Notes: generated from the letters alone by a model not told the origin. A DNA stretch of 64,000 bases from Topomyia yanbarensis (GCF_030247195.1 NC_080671.1:431148539-431212538), one strand, 5' to 3'. Counted from the stretch's first letter, positions 49,301 through 62,615 are shown. Numbers and translations: made by a program.

Positions 49301-50239
49301 CTTTTAGCTCAACTTTATCCCGTTTAGTTTAAACAAATTAATGAGAAAACGTAAAATGTTGCTATTTCGAAAGACAGCGGTCACGATCTGTCGAGATGAG
49401 TGAGTTGCAGAAACAAATAGTAGTGTTCCGTCTAAATACGGTGGCTATCAGGGCCGGCGGAATGCGTGGGTAGTACGAGTAGTACTACCCACTTTAAAAT
49501 TACCGAGGGGGGAATTGCCCACTCGAAAGTTTGGAACAAATCAAAACCTGAGATTAACCACGTATTATTCAGACTATGGGATGCAGTTAGAAATATTTTC
49601 AAGGACAATATAAACAATATGTAATTTTTTAACATGAATAATCATTTGATTAATAATTGAAGCAATCACTAGACAATCAGTAGACTTTGTATAAGGAAGG
49701 CAAAAGATTTTTAATCCCAACATCAGTACCAGAGACCGGATCAGAGAACAATCAGAGGAAAATGACAAAGAAAAAAAGAAATTAGACTTGTAGCTTTGTG
49801 GCAAACGGAAGATCACTATCAGGACATCATGGACCGGATCGCCAACTGGCCTCCTTGGATCCGCTTGGAACTCTTGGGATCACATTTGCAGGTACCTGTT
49901 AGTAAGTCAACCAAAAGAGTAGATATAAATAAATTTGGAGGATAGCCAGCATAACTCGGACTAAAACCAAGCCGAAGGGATTCGTTTAGCGCAGATCTGG
50001 CACTACACAACAAGAAAAAATCGTGTAAATTTAAGTCTCTTGACCATGACTATACGAGCATCAAAAATGAAATAGTTTTACATTTGATTTTAATTTAACA
50101 TGTCGTTGAATTTTGCCAGTCACGTAATTTTATTCCACATATGGCGTTTGTTTAAAATGTGTAATTTTATAGCGCTGCGCTTGGAAAGTACATCTTTCAT
50201 GTAAAATTAAACAGAACACGGTTATATTTCGTCAATTAC
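49301..50239. other. anonymous DNA
   Basis: No gene or named repeat recognised. A TACGAGTAGTACTACCCAC stretch near 49472 is weakly palindromic. Confidence 0.35.
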
Positions 50240-51720
50240 GGTTTGTTAGATTGTGGTAAGTTTCGAAATGCCTCAACGGCAAATTTAGTTGGTGTGTAGA
50301 ACACTAGGCGCACGACCACACAACATGTTTAATGTCGCGATAGCCATCGCCGCAAGCGCAGAGAACGCTACGACCGCCGGAGATGCGCATTCAACGTATA
50401 ATGATTGAACATGATCCGAGATGCCACCCGAAGGAAGTCACGATGTTCATCCATTCTTTTTAACCAAGGTTGGTTGATGCCTTTGGGATTCCTAAACTTC
50501 CATTATCCCACAAAATTTGTCAATTTTCGAGCGTTCTCTAACTCTAAATCGAACTGAAAAATTCGTTAAAGCTGCGCGATGTTTCACAATTATTACCTTC
50601 TAATGCCTAAGTGTCCGCCTTCTCATTACCATTCTAATCTAAGTGTCACTTTTCTTATTACCCGGAATAGATCAATGCGAATGAACTCAAACTAATATTT
50701 GTATCAGGCAATCTGGATTGATTACAATATAAAGAATCTAGGATCGCCCATATTCTCTCCGGGAAAATTAGGAGTGCTTTCCATGCTCCATCGATCGAAG
50801 CGCCTACTTGGAACTGTAAAGATGTAGACATGGTCGTAGGTAAATATAAAACCACAAGTTTTGTGGAGAAAATGCTTAGTGCGAGTATCTTTTCTGTCAG
50901 ATAAATTTGTGTGTTTGAAGAAAAAAATTTACGTTTATATGCATTATTATAATTTCATCGCGAAACGTCTATCATTTGAAAGTGACTTTACGTGGGATGC
51001 TGTTGTCGCCGATAAAGAATTCTTAGTTCCGTGTATTCCGATTAAAGGTCGAAACGAGTACACGACGTAGGGCCCAGCTGCTAGACGAAATATTGTTTCT
51101 CTCGTTAATCTGTTGACGAGCCGGTGCCAATAATCGCGTTTTTCAGTTTGCATCAAGTTTTTTATTTGCGTTTCTAACGTCGCGTATATTCGGAAAAATG
51201 TGGGCGATCTGACGTTCAATAAGTCCTCATGGGACCTTTTAGCATACAATTCTGAGCACTCTCTGCCCACAACGGAGTGGGTAACGTTCACGATTGTTCG
51301 CGCCAGGTATTCGCTTTGTTTGACGTTTAATCTTAGTGTAGAAAAACAAGCCAGTCAAAACGTTGCACACTGCCACCGGAGGAATTTTTAATTTTGATTT
51401 GATTGTTTCGGATATAGTGGACGCGAAGCTCTTTGAACACTAATGAGGTAGAGTACAACGATAAATCTAACGCATTTGGCCGCGCTGGTAAGCATTCGTG
51501 TCATTTCCACTGTATTCAAGATGGTCATACTGAAATTGTCACGAATATCATGCTGTAAGATAGATCGGTTATCAACATGAAGACAACCCCATGACATGCC
51601 GTGGGAGTTGAAATCTTCTCGAACCAGTTGAGGTGCGATGTATATGGAAAGAATATCAATGAATCTTTGCCTATGATTCGAATTTAACAAGCAACAACTT
51701 CAATACCTATTACCGAGCAA
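50240..51720 (-). mobile_element. I-like LINE relic (endonuclease, linker, C-terminus)
   Basis: Minus-strand blocks are an endonuclease segment (DFNSHGMSWGC, DNFSMTILNT, 51620-51500) and a linker (51180-51060) with KRDYWHRLVNRLTRET. Far downstream is a C-terminal piece with FNHYTLNAHLRR (about 50405) and a decayed CACG...DIEHVVW region. The reverse transcriptase between linker and C-terminus is deleted. Order and motifs fit I/R1-type elements. All frames are damaged. Confidence 0.78.
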
Positions 51721-52464
51721 AGGCTAATCCGATTGAAATAGTAGCACGTTTTGATTCCAGAAACGCTCCTCAATATTGTTTTCGGCCATGGCGAATAATG
51801 CTAAAATTGAGGAAGATCTACGTCGGAAGTAAACTGGATGTGCCATTTGGACTTTCCAAGACCAGGAGCCAATGTCTTGATCCTCTCCGTATTTTCCACA
51901 CCGTGACTTATTTCTACAATGGGTTCTTCAGTTCATGCCTTGGGTTACAAAAAGGCGAACAAGTAGACGAACCCCGTTCAAAAGAACAAATTTTGGAAGA
52001 ACAAAAGCGGCGAAAGGCTCGAAATGAGGCTGATGGAAAATAAATTTTCTAATACTCCTCGATTTTTACTGAACACAATTGCTTGCATACCAGAATCTAC
52101 ACTGACTGAAGCACAGGGATCTGGAAGGAGCCACACCCTATTACGCAATCAAGGCCCTTCTCGGAGACTACACCATCAATCTCTACTTCCCGGGCGGGTA
52201 CGCAAACAAAATACTTTTTCGTACACTGTCAAGTGTTGTTTAGTTAGATTACTCGATTTATCGAAATGGCTTGTCTTTGGTCCGGAAGTAGACCATCCGG
52301 GGGCCGGTTGTATTAGATATATTTTGTATCAAAATGAGACTTATTTTTGCCATCGGAGAAATATTCAAATCGACCTCCACTAAGCCTGGATAGATGTCGG
52401 TCACCGTATATACCCATCGGGTCACACTCAGCTAGCTTCAAATCACAGTCAGAAAAACCTGTTT
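51721..52464 (+). other. unidentified coding-like fragments
   Basis: A good start context gives MANNAKIEEDLRRK at 51789, after which the frame breaks. CHLDFPRPGANVLILSVF, an ARNEADGK-ending coiled segment (to 52043) and YYAIKALLGDYTINLYFPGG (about 52140-52200) appear in shifting frames. These read more like protein than their surroundings and may be pieces of a processed pseudogene. I do not recognise the protein. Confidence 0.3.
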
Positions 52465-53470
52465 TAATCCACCTAGCGGTGCAATTGTGCCTTTCTCATT
52501 TCTCCAAACTATGATTTAATAGCTGGTTCGTACAATATAACATTATGGAATTGTCTTTCATTCTTATTACACTTTGTAAGTATATATAAAAGCACCTATC
52601 AGTTTGAATCGGAGTTTTCTATGTGATCGCACTCCACAACCCGTAACTCCGGAGCCGGAAGTCGGATGGAGATGGAATATAATATCAGTTTCCGGGGACG
52701 CAACACCTTTCATTTGAGACTAAGTTGATCAAATCGGTCTAGCCATTTTCGAGAAACTGATATAACCGTTATTCTGAATTTGGATGCTTCCGGATCCGTC
52801 GATGGTGGCCAGTGAGGCCAAAGAGACTTTGAATGACTGTTGGTGATCTAGGTCTACAAATTCAACAGTTGTGTTTATATTTTGGAAACAATTTCACCAT
52901 TTTACATTCATCGCAGAATTCGTTAGAATCGGGATTTGCTGCGTGATCGTACGTATCACCCTGTAATTCAGGAACCAGAACTCGGATCCACACAAAACTC
53001 AACAGCAGCTGATGGACCTTTCATTTAAAATTAAGTTTGTCAAAATCGGTTCAGAAAATTCCGGAAACCGATGTGGACAAATCAACAAATTTTGTTTTGT
53101 AACGATACTCTTCAACTCGTAATCCGGAACAAGATGTTGAAAATGAAATTCAATAGCAACCTATGGGAATATTATACCTTCCATTTGAATCTTAGTTTGT
53201 AAAAATCGGTTCAGCCATCTCCGAGAAACCAATGTGGACATTTTGTTAAGAAATCCGCACATACACACACATACATACATACATACATACATACATACAT
53301 ACATACATACATACATACATACATACATACATACATACATACATACATACATACATACATACATACATACATACATACATACACGCATACATACACACCC
53401 AGCACCTACTGTATGGCCCGTTGAGTAGGCTAGATCCACCGCCGGGGACTAGATCGAGTAGATCGGGACG
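52465..53470 (+). repeat. dispersed mosquito repeat, 5' part with CATA tract
   Basis: It opens CCACCTAGCGGTGCAATTGT and GCCTTTCTCATT. Three modules bearing CCGGAAGTCGG-type and AAAATCGGTTCAG-type words follow, and then the CATA microsatellite. This is the same family as 44690-45200 and 54990-56090. Confidence 0.65.
53270..53382. repeat. (CATA)n microsatellite
   Basis: About 26-28 copies of the CATA tetranucleotide, nearly perfect, with CGCA interruptions at the right end. Open frames rich in YVCM on both strands are artefacts. Confidence 0.95.
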
Positions 53471-54344
53471 ACGCACAGTCGCTGGAGGCTGGCCAAAACC
53501 TCAAAAATTTATTTTTGAAATATTGATATTTTATATTTTTCCTAAATTTTTCATGTATTGAATGATGTATATTCAAAATTTTATGATCATTGGATAAGAA
53601 CACGATTTTTAACACGAGTTTAAACGTCCCAAAGTCCGGATTTTTTAATGATTTTCATTTCCGAAACCACCATTGCTCTGTTCACTTCAAATGCATGTTG
53701 CACTTTTGATTTTGGTCCGATTTTAGCACAACTAGTTTCATTGTGTAGAGGAACGAAAGAACTTGGTTAGTGAGTAAACTTCATTTGGTAAATTTGCTTG
53801 GAACTATGACTTTTTAGTTTAAATATGTTTAAGGTGGTCAAATCAAAAATACTTTGTTCACTAATGTATTCTGTGCAAATTTCGGAATCAGTTCGGAACG
53901 GTCACATAGTATACATTCTATGTGAAATAACCTCTACTTTTCGAATATCATGGTCTCGTTCTGCGCATAGGTGCGCAAAAAGTTTTAAGCAGATTTTGAA
54001 GCTTTGTTGCTGATATGGAGACGCATGGTGTTTTGTGTAAAATAGTTAGACAATCTACAGTAAACCAACACGTTCAGCAATGGTATTTAAGTAGTGTTCT
54101 TCATTTTTATGATATTGTTGACATTGGTGAACAGTAACGGAAAATCTATCATGAAAACGGGATCATAGTTATAAGAAAGGTTCAATGACACTGTATGGAA
54201 AAATGCATTTAATATTTTACGACTTTTGACATCAAAGATGAGCTCAGCACCTCAACATTAGCTTAAATTGTGATTTTCAACCAAATTAGGTAACAAACAA
54301 GGTAACAATTTTTACCTTTAACGTTTTTGTTTTTGTTTTATTCC
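53471..54344. other. anonymous AT-rich DNA
   Basis: Nothing recognised. Confidence 0.35.
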
Positions 54345-54928
54345 TCAGAATTTTACACGTTCAATAAGTTACATTTTATGAAAATTGATTGAAGAATAAT
54401 AGAGATATATGCATGAGAAAATGATAAAATTTAATTTGACTGACAAAAAGCCCTATAACCCCAACTTCTCGTATTCGGACTAAGGTCAAAAGGGTTCTGT
54501 TCGATTTCTGAGATTTTTTCACATTAGAAAAACTACAAAATATGTATGATTTGCATCACGGAGCAGAAAAATCATTAAAAATAGGGGATTTTGGGGCCAA
54601 AATGACCCAGTACCCCACTTTCCTGTATTTTTCTAGAAACAACTATATCTTCATTCAAATACTAAGATTATTTCCTTTCAAAAGAGGTATAAATTGTAAT
54701 TTTCTGATTGCTACTTCAAAAGTTATAGCATTTAATGTATTTTTCCTCCATATTTTGCCATAGTACCAATTTAAAAAAATTTCAAGCGAAGTGGGCGGGG
54801 GTCTAAAATTGTCCAAATGATGTGAAATTTGGCATCTGAGCTTACTTTGACATTTGTCACTATATGAGAGGGGGGGCCTTTGAGAATTCAAAAAAAAATT
54901 TTTTTTGCAATGCCCTAGTGTCGGGTGA
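54345..54928. mobile_element. single arm of the 22.5-kb palindromic element family
   Basis: This is closely similar to the right arm at 23640-24224. Shared landmarks are ACCCCAACTTCTCGTATT, AGTACCCCACTT and GTGAAATTTGGCATCTG, and the end GCAATGCCC is next to TA. Only one arm is present, so the family exists in both single-arm and palindromic forms. Confidence 0.8.
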
Positions 54929-54989
54929 TGGCAGCCCAAACCCGTTCCCTGAGATATTGGGGTTTTTGTACATTTTTCCTCACTCAGGG

Positions 54990-56090
54990 TTTGCCTGAAA
55001 ATTTTTTACTGCTCTCTAAAAAAACATATATACACACAGATATTTTGCGATCTCGGCGAACTGAGTCGAATGTCCGGGCCTCGGTTAGAAAGTCGGTTTT
55101 TGGAGCAATTGCATAACCTTTCTATATGAGAAAGGCAAAAGAATAGTATTTGATTAGCTTAATCAGCATGAGTTCAATGTTATCTTCATGTGATTATATT
55201 TTGAAATGTTGGTGGAATGGGTTTGAAAGTGGAGGGAATGGGGGGTTAGTAGAGTGAGAGTGAAGGATGCGTCAGAAATCCTTCATCTTATTTCGGTATA
55301 CGAGGTGGATGAAGGAAATGCGGGCGTGAGGGTGGCCCAAGGGGAGGGGAGTGATGAGGGAGGGAGGTGTAAGGGCAAGGCGGGGGAGGAGGGGCGGCGA
55401 CGTAATACTCAACTGCATATTTTGCCTTCCATTTGAGACTTGGTTTGAGAAAATCGGTTCAGTCATCACCGAAGAACCGATTTGACTTTAATTGTGGAAT
55501 ATGCCCGGAATTCTGGACTTCCGGAATCGTCGATAGTGGACAATATATTCAAAGAATGTTTGATTGGCAATCAGTGATCTAGATCTGCGATTAGAAGTAA
55601 TTTGGTGACCATTTCAATAGTTTTTAGCCTCTGAGGTATTACGATTGTACCGATTTATATGGGAAATTCCGGTGTATCCTTACTAACACCCCTGTAACAC
55701 CGGAAGCAAGAGTCAGAACCGAATGAAATTCAGCATCAGTCAAAGGTATTACTGTATCTTTCATTTGAAATCAAGTTTGTGAAAATCGGTAGGGAATTCG
55801 TTGGGGAATGGGTGTGATACATACTAGCTTAGGAACTTGGTGGGTTCCCCGGGGGCGTCATGAACCGTGGTCAAAGCTGCTTTGATGGATCATTAGTGAT
55901 CCAGACCTGCAAACTACAGTAATGTTACATCAATTTTAATATGTTTTACATCATTTGAACATCATGGTGGTACCAGTTTATATGGGAATTTGCTGTGTGA
56001 CCGCACTCTTCAACCCGTAACTTCGGAACCGGAAGTCGGATCAACTAAAAATTCAATTCAAGGTATTACGTTGCTTGGAATACTCGGTTA
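54990..56090 (+). repeat. dispersed mosquito repeats, 3' end plus copy B of the 11.3-kb repeat
   Basis: 54990-55139 is a family 3' end (GAACTGAGTCGAATG, then hairpin CCTTTCtatatGAGAAAGG). 55150-55800 matches 11283-11700 and continues with GGAACCGGAAGTCGG modules to about 56090. A G-rich tract lies at 55310-55400. Confidence 0.65.
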
Positions 56091-57308
56091 TATTTATATC
56101 TTGTTCATCCAACGACGAAGAAGATAATTGGCAGGACACTGATGACTTATGAGCATGTTAATAACAAAAAAAATAACTTTGAATGTCGGAATATATGGAA
56201 TGAGCTATAATATTTCACATGTTTACTAATTTCACATAATAGTTTATTTTTCATTTTTCATAATACAAATAATTTATTGGAACGCTAGTCTATTTTACCC
56301 CATATTATTTCAGGAATCCCATTAGATTTCCCTATGATTTATATATGTATCAATAGGGTATTTCTTGCTGAATAACAAAAAAATAAATTTAGCTGGTACT
56401 ACCTGCTACTTTACAAACTATAGCCCCTTAAAGTTAGCCCAAAAATACCAAAAAACAGGCATACATCCTAAAGACGAAGAGATAACGAGTTGGTCTATTT
56501 CGCAAAAAGGTGTGTTTTGAAAGCATCTACAACTTTCTAGAACATCGAAAAACTAAAAAATCAAATAAAAAGTTACAATAAAAAACAATTTTTAAGGGGG
56601 TATTCCGACCTGTACTTCAATTTCACCCAATAACTTTTTTCGCTTAACAGATAGCCATTTTGTTCCTTCAACAAAGTTTCATAAAATCATTTCGTCTACA
56701 AACTTTTCATACAAGACTATCAATTTTGGCAACAACTTGCAAAGTTATTTTTTTCATCTGCGTATATACCCCCCTAAATCAAAATTTTTCAATACTATAT
56801 TAAACTACTTAGAAATAAAGAAACCTTTCCGAAGACATCAAAGTGCCATAGCCAATAGTTTCGTCGCAAATATCAATGTCCGGTTTTTTTTGATTCCGTC
56901 CCACTGTGCTATGGCAAAAAAGACAAATGAAAATCGTTCAAACTTGAACCTCAGAATATCATACAATGCTTTCGTCTTTTGTGAAATTTTCGAGGAAATA
57001 TCTCATTTCTGAACGAAATTATGATCTTTTATATTTACGTTTTACAGATTCATCTTAATAACATAAAATTAAAGGAATCTATGGATTCTTGAAATGAATC
57101 GTAATTTCAACCTTAAGCTTTGAAAGCTCCAAGATTGGTGGTATTTGACCAAGTCACAGAAGATTGAATCAAATGATTTAGACAAAAAAGAATTCTCGGA
57201 TTATGTTTCGCACGATTTGACTATTTCAAAATCTTGAACAAATTTGAAGGTTAGCGCTCACACCAATGACGATACAAATTCATTTCATTTTCTTATAAAA
57301 GACAAAAA
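56091..57308. other. AT-rich DNA with a possible small MITE
   Basis: AAGGGGGTATTCC near 56594 and GTATATACCCCCCTAAA near 56764 are weakly inverted and may bound a roughly 180-bp element. Otherwise nothing recognised. Confidence 0.35.
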
Positions 57309-57445
57309 TATAATGATTAGTCCACGTGGATATTTCCAATACACCACCCTCCCCCCCCCCCCTCCCTCATCAAGGACAACCGTGGACTTTCTCGTGACCC
57401 CTACGCTCCCCTAAATTGTCCACGTGGTATATGGATGGCCCCCTA
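57309..57445. mobile_element. MITE end, CCACGTGG type
   Basis: A C-rich body (57346-57364) is followed by GTCCACGTGGTATATGGATG and GCCCCC (57418-57442), a common terminal sequence of small mosquito MITEs. The left side has a related GTCCACGTGGATAT in the same orientation, so the copy is incomplete or rearranged. Confidence 0.5.
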
Positions 57446-58623
57446 CTGTCTCCAGATTTTGGACAGAGTTGCCAGTCTTTTTGATATGCAATCTTCGACA
57501 AAAGGGATAAAATCATTTGCTTATTTCCCGGATGACTTATGTTTGTTATGTTCACGATGATTTTGTATGGATTATGCTTATTTTTCATGCGAAACTGCGA
57601 TTTTTCAGTTTCGGAGTTCATATGGTTTATATGAGTACAAATTCAGCAAGAAAAGCGTCAAATCGAACTAATTTGTTGCTCCATAATTGTCCATGTTTTG
57701 TCTTTGCCAAAGACTTTTAAAACTTATTGGGTTTGGTTGTATTCTTTTCATATTCTAAATATTCCGAAAATGATCCAATATTAAACTTTTCGAAATGTTA
57801 CATTTCTATAACAGAACATATCAGCACTTACATGTTGAACGAAAAATGGGGGAATGAGAAAAAAACAAGTGCCGTAGCCGGACTGAAACATGAGTAAACT
57901 GTAAACAACTAACCCATATTAGAAGCTGGCATGAGCAAAGCCGGACAGACCGAAAAGGTGTGGAGGCAAAAAACACGTCTCGCTCGCTCGCTGCTGCCGT
58001 TGCTGCCGGTCGGTGGCGCTGCTGGCTGTTTCAGTGGAAGTGTGTGCTGGCTGAACGGCACACACAACAAATCGCGCGGTTGTGTGAATCGCTTCAAAAC
58101 AAACCACCCGTATAATATCACAAATTCGCAGTACTGTCCTTCTTCCAGACCCGCGAGCTCAAACACATCCAAGCAACCATATTGAGCACCTTCCTATGTA
58201 AGGTGCATGTGTAGAAGAACAGATTTTCGCAAGCTATACTAGATGCTACAGAGCGAACCTGCCAGCAGCAGTGTTGGTACCCCTCGATGGATGCTCTCCA
58301 AGATAGCAAGCTACCGCACCGCGTTGGCTCCATCCATCTATTCCATGATATGTCAACCGGTCGCAAGTTCATACACTGGATCACGTGGTGGTACCGTGCG
58401 TGTGTGTAGTGGTTGTGATGTCGTCACAGCAATGGATGGAGCTACATACGTACGACCCGGAGGCATCAATGTGAGGTGAGGACGGGCTATGAATTGGTCG
58501 GGTATGGAAATGATGCCTCCCCGTGGATTGCACTTGCGCTGCCCCCTTTTCGGTAGCGGTCGGTTTTATGTCGCAAGGCTTGTTCAATGGAATGTCTTGT
58601 GCTGTGGAGCTGATAGGAAGCAT
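57446..58623. other. unique DNA with a GC-richer block at 57.93-58.60 kb
   Basis: The block has overlapping open frames of 60-88 codons on both strands, none with a recognised domain. The composition could fit a promoter, 5' UTR or exon. Confidence 0.35.
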
Positions 58624-59122
58624 TTAAGGTTCAAGTTACCTTTTTTAAGCATGTGTTAGAATTGAATGCTTGGTAGTGTGCGTAGGAAAATTTGTGTTCA
58701 GCTTTCCCACCGGATTATCCATTTAAACCTTTTCAAAACTCTAAAAGAAGAATATCAGTCGATTTATTAGATCATCACGATTCAATTCATGCAAAATACC
58801 TGCTGGAAAAACCATCGGCTTAGCTAAATGGTGCTTTTGAAAAAGTGGCTGTGATTTTTTCATTGCGCAGTTGTGTTGCGTACCCCAGCTCGGTGTGGTA
58901 GTGTGATAAAAAATCACAGCCACTTTTTCAAAAGCACCATCCAGTTAAGCCGATGGTTTTTCCAGCAGGTATTTTGCATGAATTGAATCGTGATGATCTA
59001 ATAAATCGACTGATATTCTTCTTTTAGAGTTTTGAAAAGGTTTAAATGGATAATCTGGTGGCAAAGCTGAACACAATTTTTCTTACGCATACTACCAAGC
59101 CTTGAGGTAACTTGAGCCTTAA
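58624..59122. mobile_element. 491-bp foldback element with TTAA flanks
   Basis: Arms 58628-58860 and 58908-59118 are inverted copies around a 47-nt loop. TTAA lies at both outer edges (58624-58627 and 59119-59122). Arm landmarks include GTTTTTCCAGCAGGTATTTT (right-arm sense) and CACAGCCACTTTTTCAAAAG. It has no coding frame. TTAA flanks suggest piggyBac-type mobilisation, although TTAA could be part of the palindrome. Confidence 0.82.
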
Positions 59123-59536
59123 TATGATCCGAAATAATTCTTAATGTATAGTTATTAATCGAGTTTTCTAGTTTGTGTTGATACAATGCTGGTTATAGGT
59201 ATTCAAATTAGTTGTCAAATCAGATTGAATGCGAATTCGATGTCTAGTAAACCCAGTACTGTGTATAGAATAGATTCGAAAACGACAGAGGTCATAGTAT
59301 TGAACATGAATCATGCATAGTTCATGCTTGTGAGGTTGTCAAAGGAATTGGTTTATACCTCTGATGTTAGTTTATCTGGGATCCCAGCATAAATGTTCAA
59401 CCATTTTCCTGAATAGGTCGAAATATAGACGGCGTAAAATGACATACGCTTTATGGAAGTCAGATTGACACTTCCAATGTCTGTTACGATTTTTTTATTA
59501 TTCTTCAAATTGTAAGTGCTAATCGCTTGCCAAACC
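59123..59536. other. anonymous AT-rich DNA
   Basis: Nothing recognised. Confidence 0.35.
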
Positions 59537-59539
59537 AAT

Positions 59540-60512
59540 GCACAGTGGAAGAAATCCAACCAAAAAGGCAATTAATTGGAAGCCGCTAAAAAGTATCACA
59601 ATATACACACCAAAAGTTGCGAATTTTTTTAGGTAATAAAATGCAATCAAATTTGTTCACCGCACGTAACTGTGACAGGAGATATGGGGCTTCAAAGATC
59701 CGGAATATTACCGGTTTTTTTCAAATCTGAGGCCTTTTAACAAATCAGAGGCCTAATTCAGAAGCCGCTGAAAAAATACAAAAAGTTATACCCTTAAAGT
59801 TGTGGAAAACTCCAGCGATCAAAATGCAATCAAATTTGGTCACCGCATTACCGGTATTCATCAAATCTGAGGCCTAATTCAGAATTCGCTGAAAAAGTTT
59901 AAAGAATTATACCCTTAAAGTTATGGAAAATTCTAGCGATCAAAAGAATTACAAATTGAACAAATTTGATTGCATCTTGATCGCTAGAGCTGTCCGCAAC
60001 TTAAGGGGTATAACTTTTTGTACTTTTTCAGCGGCTTCTGAATTAGGACTCAGATTTGATGAATACCGTTAATGTTCCGGATCTTCAAAGCCTCATATCT
60101 CCGGTCACAAGTGCGTGCGGTAAATACATTTGATTGCATCTTGATCGCTGTAGTTTTCCGCAACTTTGAGTGTATAATTCTTTGTACTTTTTCAGCGGCT
60201 TGTGAATTAGGCCTGAGATTTGATGAATACCGGTAATGTTCCGGATTTTCAAAGCCCCATATCTCCGGTCACAAGTGCGTGCGGTGAACATATTTGATTG
60301 CATCTTGATCGCTGAAGTCCTCCGCAACTTTGAAAGTATAATTCTTCGAACTTTTTCAGCTGCTTCTGAATTAGGTCTCAGATTTGATGAATACCGGTAA
60401 TGTTCCGGATTTTCAAAGCCCCATATCTCCGCAACTTTTGGGGTATATATTGTCATACTTTTTCAGCGGCTTCCAATTAATTGCCTTTTTTGTCGGATTT
60501 CTTCCACTGTGC
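59540..60512. mobile_element. 973-bp palindromic element made of tandem units
   Basis: GCACAGTGGAAGAAATCC starts at 59540 and its inverse ends at 60512, with AAT on both outer sides (59537-59539, 60513-60515). Inside, a roughly 140-165-bp unit recurs: about two copies in one orientation in the left half and three in the other in the right half. Its landmarks are TGATCGCT, ATACCGGTAATGTTCCGGAT, CATATCTCCGGTCACAAG and TTTTTCAGCGGCTTC. The long minus frame across the units is a repeat artefact. Confidence 0.82.
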
Positions 60513-60515
60513 AAT

Positions 60516-62615
60516 GTTTCCACAAGTCTATATCAACTTTCAAAGCTTAAACGATAAACTTCCAATCGTTAGTCAATATCTCTTGCATAAAGAACTTTAT
60601 GGAGCTCACAATTTATAGCAATATATCATACACGGGGTAATTTATGACGCCCTTGTAAATAGCTGTTAGGATTAGGTTTTAATCATTGCTGGACACATTT
60701 CGTAGACCTTCCATTTCAAAGCACCTTCCAGTTCAAATCGTTGAACCGCATTAATAGACGTATTTTGTTACCCCGAAATAGTTACTTTTTTAGTGTTCCG
60801 CTGAAATCGACTCGAGAATTGGATATGATTTTTTTTTGTCATCGAATGGCGCTCAGTGTAAGAGCATGTTACTTGTACCGTTTCTCTTAGGGACCCACCG
60901 TGCGCTGGTATGTGTTTAGTTAACCTTCTTCGATTGGAGAGCAGATCGGTTCAGCTAGAGTGATAACCCGGTAAAAATAAGGCTGGAAGGTGCGGTGGAA
61001 ATGTTTATTTTATACATTCGCTTGACTCATACACATTTGATGAGTTTAAGATTACTTTTCCAGGGGCTCCCTTTCGCCACCTTGAAAGGACGTCCATTGG
61101 TAATCCACCAGTTGGGATGAGTACCTCATAGTATGACAAAGAAACAATTACTCGCCATTCGAAGAAACCCTGCTAATAAAAAAGAACCACACCACTGTTC
61201 GGTTGGCGAAAAAACCTTCAAAAAGGATGGTGGTTTTCAATATTGTTGTTCAGTTTTCCTCTCGCTTCGCGAAGGATGGAATTCCACTGCCCGGCCTGTC
61301 TTTTTGGCCCTCCGCCGGGCAGCACAGAAGCGGAGCATTATTTTTTTTACTGCTCTCCGGAATCCAATCACAGTATGGATATATGCAACAACCCCCCTCA
61401 CTGGCGCGGACCGAGCAACATGTTCTGGAGCATACCACAGAAGAACCCGTTTTTATATACATAGAGTGTATCTGTATATCTACCATTATATTGACTCATT
61501 ATTGGCGATGGAGCGTTGTGTCGCTCGTTTGCCTACATATAGTGGCTGTAAACATGTAGCGTTTTCCTCTAACTACAAGTTTTTTTGGGTTTATCCCGAT
61601 CCCTCTTATCCCAATCTTGTTTGAGTTTCGGAAGCATTATTAAAATAGCAATGGTTTGTAAATAATAATAGGTATATAATATAGCTATTTTTGTTTTTCT
61701 TCTAAGTGCTCAATGTATGCCTTTCCGGGCAACAGCGTATACCGGAATTCAATGCGCAGAAAACTTGAAGTGTCGCCTTAAAAGCATGTTCGAAAGTTTC
61801 TGAGACTTGTTTCTGTAGCTACATTCTTCATTCTCGTTGAATGCCTCATGCGTGCAAATTTGGTCGCACGCAATTCTTTTATTTTATCCTCCGGTTCTCG
61901 CGTCGTTACCTATATTTAGGCGATCGTTTGGAACTCTATGACGATTTCGCCTGAATTTTATAACGATATGTATTTGAAAAGAGTTTACAAGCTTGTCTTT
62001 GTTTATTCTTTCGATCTTCTGATTTCGAAAGTAGTGTTGTTGTGGACATTGACGGGTTCATCAGCTTTTTACAATCCACCTTCATTCTGTTTGAAATATA
62101 TTAATAATCATAAATATAAAAATAGTCTTTTGCACCATCTACCCAGAAACCATCCTACGTAACTCAAATGGGTTTATTGGTGTTGTTACCAAGCTGGCAA
62201 ATACCCAGCAAACAATTTTGTAAAAATTTCAACCGAGTTAAACATGTAAATATGCAGTACAAACTAAGTTGTATACAATCAGCAAATATGCTGTATACGG
62301 ACAAATGTCGAGGCAATATATCTACATTGAGAAAAATTAATAATGTATACGATATAAACTGTACACAAATGCGACTGTGATCGGTACTTAGTCTGATTCT
62401 ATGTGGCAAGAAACAGACATTTTTTATACACCCTAACGACTCAAAACGGTACTATATATTATTATATTAAGCTTTCAGAAAGTAGGACACTCATTAACTC
62501 TTGGGAAAACGCTTATTATACCACTCTAATATACGACTTTGTCCACGCGAACGTGAGATAGGTACACTACCAGTCAAAAGTTTAAGTTCACCCTACAATG
62601 ATAATGTAATAGGTC
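60516..62615. other. anonymous DNA with a 163-codon open frame at 61133-61624
   Basis: The open frame begins MTKKQLLAIRRNPANKKEP but has no recognised domain. It overlaps three other frames of moderate length in GC-richer DNA, so it is more likely chance than a gene. Flanking DNA is AT-rich and unremarkable. Confidence 0.3.

Noticed and set aside
53161..53476. Frames rich in YVCM or THTYI on both strands
   Set aside because: They are translations of the (CATA)n microsatellite.
60085..60456. 123-codon minus frame with an internal protein repeat
   Set aside because: It is created by the tandem units of a non-coding palindromic element.
61133..61624. 163-codon open frame that could be a gene
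   Set aside because: No domain, no splice support, and several overlapping frames of similar quality in GC-richer DNA.
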